NCBI GenBank assembly: GCA_900544815.1
Contig: UQWT01000015.1
Coordinates: 1 to 39,014 of the forward strand
DNA: 39,014 nt
Source: an uncultured Bacteroidales bacterium
GTDB taxonomy: Bacteria; Bacteroidota; Bacteroidia; Bacteroidales; UBA932
Direction: 5' to 3'
The notes beneath the pieces are model-generated. The model did no database searches and was not told where the DNA came from. It saw only the letters and a program-made list of their open reading frames with translations. Each line of letters opens with the position of its first letter. Positions within the stretch are counted from its first letter, which is position 1. The translations under genes and the position numbers were made by a program. This document shows positions 33,463 through 39,014 of this stretch, piece by piece.

Positions 33463-34935
33463 TTATTTATTACAAATCTTTTTCCTGCACCTGAAAAGCC
33501 TTCTTAGAATAAGCACAAAACCTGTAAAACATACAGTTCCGCAACCTATACACAAAAACCATAAACAGAATGTCCATAAAGCAGGACGATTTACCAACCA
33601 CCCCTGATTAAGATAGTGAATAGCGCTAAACAGCCATTTATCAACCATCTTGTTTTTGTTAAGATAGCGTATATAACCGGTTCTTGGATTTACATAATAA
33701 AGATTATGGTCGCTATCATCCAATTCAACCTTATAAACAGGAAGTTCAAGAGTTCCCTTAAAGCTCAGATAATAATTATCGTACCTCTCCAAAAGAGTAA
33801 CCTTCATTGGCACATCATAACCATGTATCTTTCTAAAGCCCTCCTCAATACTCTCCATAGGGACATTAAGAGGAACAACCTCCTTAGACGAAGCATCTAT
33901 ATAACGCTCATTCTCCCCCTCAATAATATAATAAGCAGGAATATCGGCAAACCTTGTCCACTCCACACTTTTAAGATTAGGATAAGTCTCCTTTAGAGTT
34001 CTGTAATCAAGCATATACCTGTCCAAAGGAAGAATACCCTTACCCCATAACCTATTAGGATTAAAATAAGACTCCGCTTTTGTAGGCACAAGCCACTGAG
34101 GCACCTTAGACATAGAGAAGATACCGCTCACAGCCCACCATACAAGGAAAAATCCAAAAACTAAACCGGTAATATAATGCAGGCGGCTCCATCCCTTTTT
34201 ATAAGGAATCTCCCATCTCCTTTGCTGTCTATACCTGTTAATAAGCAGATATAAACCCAATATTACTCCAGACAAAGCCGCAATAAGACATATAACCCCG
34301 GCAGCAACAATCCACGCTTTCCACCTATCAACATCCCCCCTTATACATGTAAAATAGAGCTTGTGAGGAATAGCCCCAACCCACGCCCAAAAACGCTGAG
34401 ACGAAGTAGTAAGCTGGTACGGTACTCCATCTTTTCCCGATATAAACAGCTGAGTAGCATCCTTATCACCAAAATAGAACTTATACATAGGCATAAGACG
34501 GTCATACTTTGAATACAACACCCACTGCTCCTTTTTGTGCAGAGTATCAACACGCACAACAGGAGCATCAGACCATTTGGCAGCCTCCTCCCTTACCGTT
34601 TCAAAAGTTATAGGCTTTATCCTCTGATCTGCAAGAGTGTCGGCCACCAAAGATAACCTCTCATCACCTGTCTTAATTTTAAAGACGGTCTGCCCCTGAA
34701 ACCGTTTCAAAGATAGAGCCTGTATCTCTCCATCTACCCTATTTGCAACAGAATTCAAATCGGGTAATGAAGAGTCCAAGGTCTCCATTTTACTGTTAAC
34801 CATTTTATCTGAAATACGTGGATACGGATGGTAAACCAAGATAACTCCGGTAACAAACCACATTAAAAAAAATACTGCAATAAAACCACCTACATATTTG
34901 TGTATTCTAAATAGAAATTTTAAAAAACTCTTCAT
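33463..34935 (-). CDS. PepSY-TM domain inner-membrane protein (XusC/PiuB-like)
   Basis: 490 aa membrane protein with about four hydrophobic segments (residues 13-35, 208-232, about 255-275 and 455-480) and periplasmic PepSY-type regions between them. Conserved histidines sit at membrane borders: RIHKYVGG (near 13), GAIPHKLYF (near 192), RLHYITGL (near 250) and AIHYLNQGW (near 440). Such proteins accompany TonB receptors for siderophores; some (for example FpvG-type) take part in periplasmic metal reduction. It is 27 bp downstream of DUF4374 copy 2. Reduction of the corrin cobalt or another metal chelate is inference. The proximal module has no equivalent. Confidence 0.85.
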   Translation of the reverse strand: MKSFLKFLFRIHKYVGGFIAVFFLMWFVTGVILVYHPYPRISDKMVNSKMETLDSSLPDLNSVANRVDGEIQALSLKRFQGQTVFKIKTGDERLSLVADTLADQRIKPITFETVREEAAKWSDAPVVRVDTLHKKEQWVLYSKYDRLMPMYKFYFGDKDATQLFISGKDGVPYQLTTSSQRFWAWVGAIPHKLYFTCIRGDVDRWKAWIVAAGVICLIAALSGVILGLYLLINRYRQQRRWEIPYKKGWSRLHYITGLVFGFFLVWWAVSGIFSMSKVPQWLVPTKAESYFNPNRLWGKGILPLDRYMLDYRTLKETYPNLKSVEWTRFADIPAYYIIEGENERYIDASSKEVVPLNVPMESIEEGFRKIHGYDVPMKVTLLERYDNYYLSFKGTLELPVYKVELDDSDHNLYYVNPRTGYIRYLNKNKMVDKWLFSAIHYLNQGWLVNRPALWTFCLWFLCIGCGTVCFTGFVLILRRLFRCRKKICNK

Positions 34936-34962
34936 AACCCAATCTTTTTATAATTTTATTGA

Positions 34963-36252
34963 TTATTGCGCAACATTTACTTTCTCCCTCTCCATAGGGA
35001 CAAGTCTTCTAAAGCCATAACCCTCCTGAATTGAAAGACCCTTCTTAACAACACCGGTTGCAATATCATAAATATAGATTGTAGGAGACTCATTCTTTGG
35101 ATTTGTTGCAAGATAGACCTTACCATCCCTAACAACAGCAAACTGAGCGAATGTTCCTAAGCTGTACGGAATATGTGTACCGTTGTACATAACCTCCGTT
35201 CTGCTATCTGTAGCAAGATCCAATATTGCAAAATAACAATTATATTTACTGCCCCATCCCTCAGCTCCTGTGTGAGCAGGATCCTGAATATAAAGAATAG
35301 CCTTGTTATTACCCATATAGGTTGATGTAATCAGTTTACCCGACTCATACCTGTGCCCCATGTATTTTTTGTCGAGATCAAATTCACCTTTATTGATTCT
35401 CAATAAATTACCAACCTGTTGAGTATAACTTGTAGCATCCTTTCTCTCGGTATTGCAAGCAATGTAAAGATTACCATTCTCATCCCAAAAAGTTTTATCC
35501 TGCAACAGTTCACCATACGCCGTACCGGCCATAGTATGAACTCTGGTCTCTTTAACATCGCACTTAACACTCATATCGCTGGCCTTAATAAAAATCACAT
35601 TAAAATCTTTAGACCAGAATTTAGACTTTTTCTGAGTCATATAGATAATATAACCATCAGACTCTCTATATTTTGCAATACCCGATGTGCTAAAATAGTA
35701 TCCACCTGCAGCATCAATCTCAACCCCCTCCAGTTGACCTTCGGCTATAATAGACATATCGGTTGTATTAAGCTTAGTCCATATAATACCAGGGTTTGCC
35801 TTATTACCATTATAAGCCATAATACAAAGGGTAGTCTTGTCTATCCAGCAATGAGTATATCTGTAAGTCTTGTAAGTATTCTTAGCAAAAGGACGCTCAG
35901 CAATAATACCAAGCTTTCCGTCATAAATCTCATATTTTCCAAACCTGTCTCCAGATGAAGGGATTTCGTAATAGTAACCATCCCTAAAAATAATCTCCTC
36001 ATCCAATTTAGCTGTAATATCAGCCCCTGTATTTTTATAATCTATTACAAGATTAGGATCAGACACATCGCTCACATTCTTAACAAGAATAGAGACCTGA
36101 TCCGTACCCGCCTTAACCCATAAATCAAAATATTTCTCAACCCTCTCATCGGGGTTAGGAGTCGGCGCAGGATCATCATTCTTATCGCAAGATGATACAA
36201 CCAAAGAGAACATTGCCGCAACGGCAATCAAAAAAAACTTAAAATTTTTCAT
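34963..36252 (-). CDS. DUF4374-family surface lipoprotein, copy 2 (predicted beta-propeller)
   Basis: 429 aa lipoprotein: signal MKNFKFFLIAVAAMFSLVVS with lipobox VSSC and the acidic DKNDDP after the Cys. It shares blocks with copy 1 in the same order: IPSSGDRFGKYEIYDG, ERPFAKNTYKTYRYTHCWID, STSGIAKYRESDG, YGELLQDKTFWDENGNLYIA, YIYDIATGVVKKGLSIQEG. This is the DUF4374 pattern, also found in the XusB enterobactin-binding lipoprotein as I recall. It is 15 bp after the copy 2 receptor. Overall divergence from copy 1 is clear, so the two may bind different ligands. Confidence 0.85.
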   Translation of the reverse strand: MKNFKFFLIAVAAMFSLVVSSCDKNDDPAPTPNPDERVEKYFDLWVKAGTDQVSILVKNVSDVSDPNLVIDYKNTGADITAKLDEEIIFRDGYYYEIPSSGDRFGKYEIYDGKLGIIAERPFAKNTYKTYRYTHCWIDKTTLCIMAYNGNKANPGIIWTKLNTTDMSIIAEGQLEGVEIDAAGGYYFSTSGIAKYRESDGYIIYMTQKKSKFWSKDFNVIFIKASDMSVKCDVKETRVHTMAGTAYGELLQDKTFWDENGNLYIACNTERKDATSYTQQVGNLLRINKGEFDLDKKYMGHRYESGKLITSTYMGNNKAILYIQDPAHTGAEGWGSKYNCYFAILDLATDSRTEVMYNGTHIPYSLGTFAQFAVVRDGKVYLATNPKNESPTIYIYDIATGVVKKGLSIQEGYGFRRLVPMEREKVNVAQ

Positions 36253-36267
36253 TTTTGTAATGTATAA

Positions 36268-38619
36268 TTAATTGATGAACAATCTGAATTTAAGAAAAAA
36301 CGCCCTACCGGGCTTCTGTAGCATGAAATTATCATACAACTCCCTATCAAATAAGTTATTGCACTCCAAAGACAGATTATACCTCTCCCTTTTCCATGAA
36401 TATGAAAAAACCGCATTATGCTGATATTGTGTAGGTATTTTAGATTTTCCCGACAACGAACCATAAGCCTCCCAAGTAAGAAAGAACCAGTGAACATACT
36501 GGTAATGATAACCAATCATAAGCTTATCATAGGCCCCTATAAGATTTCTAAAATAAAGATTCATCTCTGCATTACCAAACAGCCACGGACGATTAGGAAG
36601 CTTATTCTTATAAGTAATAGACGGCTTGCCATCCTCCTTATACCTATTCATATCCACCGCTTTCTGATAGCTACAGTTAGCCATAAACCGCAACATATCG
36701 CTAAAATTATACGAAAAATCACCCTCCACCCCCTTAACATTCACGCTCGACACATTTTCATACTGCACCATTCCGTCTCTCTCAGACAAAACCGCCCTTA
36801 TATAGTTTGAAGCATCCCTTGTAAACGCATTAGCTTCATAATTAAACAGATGTTTATCCCTAACCTTAAAAGAGCCAAACAACCCCACATTATAATTATT
36901 ACTGCTCTCAGGTTTCAATTTAAGATTGGCCAAAACAGTAGTACCATTACCCAACAACTCATTACCAAGAGGCAATCTCACACTATGCTCGTATGAGACT
37001 TTAAGAGCAAGCGCCTCCATTAAAGCATATCTAACCGCAGTACCATACCCCCAATAACTCTTGGTAGCCCTCTTATCCACCCTGTCGGAGCCGGTTATCC
37101 AGTATTTATCTCTCTGAGTAACCTTTAGATAATTCAGGTAATCCTTTACAAAAAACAGATTATTCATCTTTCCCTTAAACAGAGACTGATTATAAGATAA
37201 CCCAATAATATGCTTGGCTAACACATCCTTAGATTTAGAAAAAGATTTATCAACCTCATCATATCTCTCATTTCCAAGCCTATTCATAAGATAATTAAGA
37301 TTAAAAGAATGATTGCTGTTTACAACATAATCAAAATTAGCCCTGGCTACAGCCCTTGGACGTTTATAATTTCTTATAGACTTACTGTCGCCCATAATCT
37401 CATTACGAGTAGTCTCAATAAAATTCCTGTTCCAATCATATTTCCTAAAAGCCGTATCTATTGTACGAGAATGATCCCAAGTATAAGACAACAAAGCATT
37501 TAAACGCAGCTTATTAACAATAAAATTCCGTTTACTGTAAGTAGCAGACAGACTTTTGGAATCAGATTGCCTCTTGGCCTCACCATACACAATAGTCTGA
37601 ATAGAGCCGGTTTGCAACTCCTTGTCAACCTTTGAATATGACCCCAAAACAAAAAACGAATCTGCCCACCTCCTATTTGTCACACCCAGTTCCAACTGCC
37701 CTAACAACGAGAAATAATCATCATGAAAACGTCTTCTGCTCTCATTAACATACTTACCTTTATCCTCATTCCAAACCTCAACATTCTTAACCTTATAGCT
37801 ATTATCGGAGTAATTTACACCTATTGTAGGTTTTACAATAATCCCTTTAAAAAGATACTGAGCATTAAAATCCGTCTTATGAGTATTAAACGAACCATAA
37901 CCGTAAGAAAAATCCAAATAATTACGTCTGTCCTCCTTAGTAACAATATTAATTGCACCCCCCAAAGCATCGGAACCCAAGTAGGCAGGCACTACACCCT
38001 TATATATCTCTATCCTCTCAATAATATTTACCGGCAGATTAGCAAGATTCACCCCCGAACCTTTAGAAGACAACGGCACCCCATCAATAAAATATCTCAC
38101 AGAATTTCCCGACATCCCATTTATAGAGAGTTCAAAATCAGATCCCACACCGCCAGACTCCCTAACCTTAACCCCCGTTGTTTTATTTATTACAGAATTA
38201 AGATTATGAGCCGAACTTATAATAGGCCTAACATTCAATGCATTAACAGCCAGAGCACTCTCTTTTAGCAGTTGGGCATTACTCTTGCCAACAATCATAA
38301 CTCCCTCTAAGCTCTCTTTCTCCTCCTCAAGAATAAACCCAATCTCTTTATTTCCGGAAATTACAACAGGTTCCTCAACTGTTTTGTATCCCATAAAAGA
38401 GACAACAACAATGTATCTGCCCTTAGGCAAGTTTAATTTAAACCCTCCATTTTTCCCGGTAACAGTCCATATAGCGGCATTATCCTTAACAGAGACAGTT
38501 GCAGATTCAATAGGCTCCCCATTTTTAGATTCAACAACACCTTTAAGTTGATAACGCATCTGCGCAAACAACGGAACAGAAACAATAAAAAAAATCAGCA
38601 GAGACAAAAAACTTTTCAT
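36268..38619 (-). CDS. TonB-dependent outer-membrane receptor, copy 2 (riboswitch-controlled)
   Basis: 783 aa receptor, nearly the same length as copy 1. It has signal peptide MKSFLSLLIFFIVSVPLFA, a carboxypeptidase-regulatory-like domain (about 20-100), a plug with TTGVKVRESGGVGSDF and INGMSGNS then YFIDGVPLSSKGSGV, and a barrel ending MLQKPGRAFFLKFRLFIN. Large parts of the plug are nearly identical to copy 1, for example YLGSDALGGAINI versus YLGVDALGGAINI, while barrel loops differ. It is the first gene after the distal cobalamin riboswitch, about 105 nt downstream of its B12 box. Its partner genes are DUF4374 copy 2 and PepSY. Confidence 0.93.
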   Translation of the reverse strand: MKSFLSLLIFFIVSVPLFAQMRYQLKGVVESKNGEPIESATVSVKDNAAIWTVTGKNGGFKLNLPKGRYIVVVSFMGYKTVEEPVVISGNKEIGFILEEEKESLEGVMIVGKSNAQLLKESALAVNALNVRPIISSAHNLNSVINKTTGVKVRESGGVGSDFELSINGMSGNSVRYFIDGVPLSSKGSGVNLANLPVNIIERIEIYKGVVPAYLGSDALGGAINIVTKEDRRNYLDFSYGYGSFNTHKTDFNAQYLFKGIIVKPTIGVNYSDNSYKVKNVEVWNEDKGKYVNESRRRFHDDYFSLLGQLELGVTNRRWADSFFVLGSYSKVDKELQTGSIQTIVYGEAKRQSDSKSLSATYSKRNFIVNKLRLNALLSYTWDHSRTIDTAFRKYDWNRNFIETTRNEIMGDSKSIRNYKRPRAVARANFDYVVNSNHSFNLNYLMNRLGNERYDEVDKSFSKSKDVLAKHIIGLSYNQSLFKGKMNNLFFVKDYLNYLKVTQRDKYWITGSDRVDKRATKSYWGYGTAVRYALMEALALKVSYEHSVRLPLGNELLGNGTTVLANLKLKPESSNNYNVGLFGSFKVRDKHLFNYEANAFTRDASNYIRAVLSERDGMVQYENVSSVNVKGVEGDFSYNFSDMLRFMANCSYQKAVDMNRYKEDGKPSITYKNKLPNRPWLFGNAEMNLYFRNLIGAYDKLMIGYHYQYVHWFFLTWEAYGSLSGKSKIPTQYQHNAVFSYSWKRERYNLSLECNNLFDRELYDNFMLQKPGRAFFLKFRLFIN

Positions 38620-38693
38620 TCCTTAACCTTTTAATAAGGAATAAAGCCTGCCTATATCAAGCAATAAAAAGAATCTATAAAATTGATACCTGC

Positions 38694-38715
38694 AAGCTTT
38701 ATTACCCGAAAGCTT
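38694..38715 (-). promoter_or_regulatory. Candidate expression-platform hairpin after distal riboswitch
   Basis: A perfect 7-bp stem, AAGCTTT with AAAGCTT around an 8-nt loop that reads CGGGTAAT on the minus strand, directly follows the B12 box. The loop matches that of the corresponding hairpin after the proximal riboswitch. No U-tract follows, which suggests control of translation. Confidence 0.5.
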
Positions 38716-38724
38716 AACATTTAA

Positions 38725-38899
38725 CAACTTGGCAGGTCTTCTGGCTCGCTCCATCTTTGATGCCTTCCCATCCATACAGATAGTGGCTGTGATTATCAAA
38801 GAATAATTAAGGAACTTACAGCGGCGGTGTCTGCTCATGATTCTCACATGATTCCCTTTTCATCCGTATTCAAGATATTGAAATCCGGACACCAAGTTG
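38725..38899 (-). ncRNA. Cobalamin riboswitch, distal (controls receptor copy 2, DUF4374 copy 2, PepSY)
   Basis: On the minus strand the elements in order are: P1 strand CAACTTGG (38899-38892), GGGAATCATGTGAGAATCAT, ACACCGCCGCTG, the GCCACTA variant of GCCACTG (38787-38781), GGGAAGGC, the B12 box GCGAGCCAGAAGACCTGCC (38749-38731), and the closing P1 strand CCAAGTTG (38732-38725). The 8-bp P1 is perfect. It lies upstream of receptor copy 2. It is a second, diverged copy of the riboswitch at 33228-33395. Confidence 0.95.
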
Positions 38900-38904
38900 G
38901 GCTG

Positions 38905-38933
38905 CAAATGTAGATATTTTTTTGAAAAACAAA
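38905..38933 (-). promoter_or_regulatory. Candidate promoter for the distal riboswitch operon
   Basis: Minus-strand TACATTTG (38912-38905) matches the Bacteroidetes -7 box TAnnTTTG, and TTTG at 38933-38930 lies 17 nt upstream as a -33 element. The start would fall just ahead of the riboswitch P1 strand. Confidence 0.55.
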
Positions 38934-38969
38934 AAAAGAGGCTGACCCAAAAGGGTTGGTCTCTTTTTT
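38932..38969. terminator. Bidirectional Rho-independent terminator
   Basis: A 17-nt stem (38932-38948 with 38953-38969, loop AAAA) ends in A6/T6 tracts on both strands, with mismatches only at G-U-compatible positions. It could end a minus-strand gene beyond the right edge or plus-strand transcription, insulating the riboswitch promoter. An insertion-sequence end is an alternative that cannot be tested here. Confidence 0.7.
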
Positions 38970-38988
38970 ATATAGGGTGTCGTAGAGT

Positions 38989-39006
38989 TGTCGGAAGGCT
39001 CCGACA
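38989..39006. repeat. Short perfect hairpin at window edge
   Basis: TGTCGGA and TCCGACA pair perfectly around AGGC. It is cut off by the window edge, so whether it belongs to a larger repeat or a mobile element cannot be seen. Confidence 0.4.
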
Positions 39007-39014
39007 GAGTTCCG

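Noticed and set aside
38623..38847. 74-aa minus-strand ORF upstream of receptor copy 2
   Set aside because: It overlaps the cobalamin riboswitch and its expression hairpin and has no protein-like composition.
1..39014. tRNA or rRNA genes, CRISPR arrays, transposases
   Set aside because: No tRNA-like cloverleaf, rRNA segment, regularly spaced repeats or transposase ORF was recognised by reading; a covariance-model scan was not possible.

Overview
The window reads as a Bacteroidales chromosome segment. The reasons are carboxypeptidase-regulatory-like TonB-dependent receptors, SPII lipoproteins of the DUF4374 type, TAnnTTTG-type promoter boxes, few Shine-Dalgarno sites, and a capsule locus ending in a small sugar transferase. 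Genus cannot be fixed from the sequence alone. There are two blocks: the 3' end of a surface-polysaccharide locus (1 to about 10.03 kb) and a nearly complete cobamide (vitamin B12) biosynthesis and uptake region (about 10.15 kb to the right edge).

Polysaccharide block, all + strand: four GT4-type glycosyltransferases (the first cut by the window edge), an Asp-box beta-propeller protein, an ATP-grasp ligase, a nucleotidyltransferase-family gene broken by an amber codon and a frameshift, a monotopic sugar-1-phosphate transferase, a TIGR02391-type gene broken by an amber codon, and a PIG-L deacetylase. A lipid-linked sugar made by the sugar transferase, deacetylated by PIG-L and perhaps acylated by the ATP-grasp enzyme, then extended by the GTs, is a reasonable reading but is inference.

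Cobamide block. Operon A (+, 10150-14196) is cobU - apgM-like - cobT - cobS - cobC, i.e. nucleotide loop assembly. Operon B (-, 18326 to 14180) is pduO-type adenosyltransferase - cobQ/cbiP - cobD - cbiB, with an odd hexamer-repeat hairpin between cobD and cbiB. Operon C (+, 18664-24863) is four fused genes, cbiH-cbiC, cbiE-cbiT, cbiG-cbiF and cbiJ-cbiD, carrying eight corrin-ring steps in four overlapping ORFs. Operon D (-) is an uptake region with two cobalamin riboswitches. The distal one leads a TonB receptor, a DUF4374 lipoprotein and a PepSY membrane protein. The proximal one leads a paralogous receptor, a paralogous DUF4374 lipoprotein, then cbiA and btuF-btuC-btuD. CbiL, the cobaltochelatase and uroporphyrinogen methyltransferase are not in the window.

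The most unusual feature is the tandem pair of riboswitch + TonB receptor + DUF4374 lipoprotein modules, one with a PepSY protein. This is the gene layout of the Xus xenosiderophore system, placed here under B12 control. It suggests a surface corrinoid-capture system distinct from, or parallel to, BtuB/BtuG. Second is an ApgM-family gene embedded in the nucleotide-loop operon, which is a candidate for the missing L-threonine kinase that would feed CobD.
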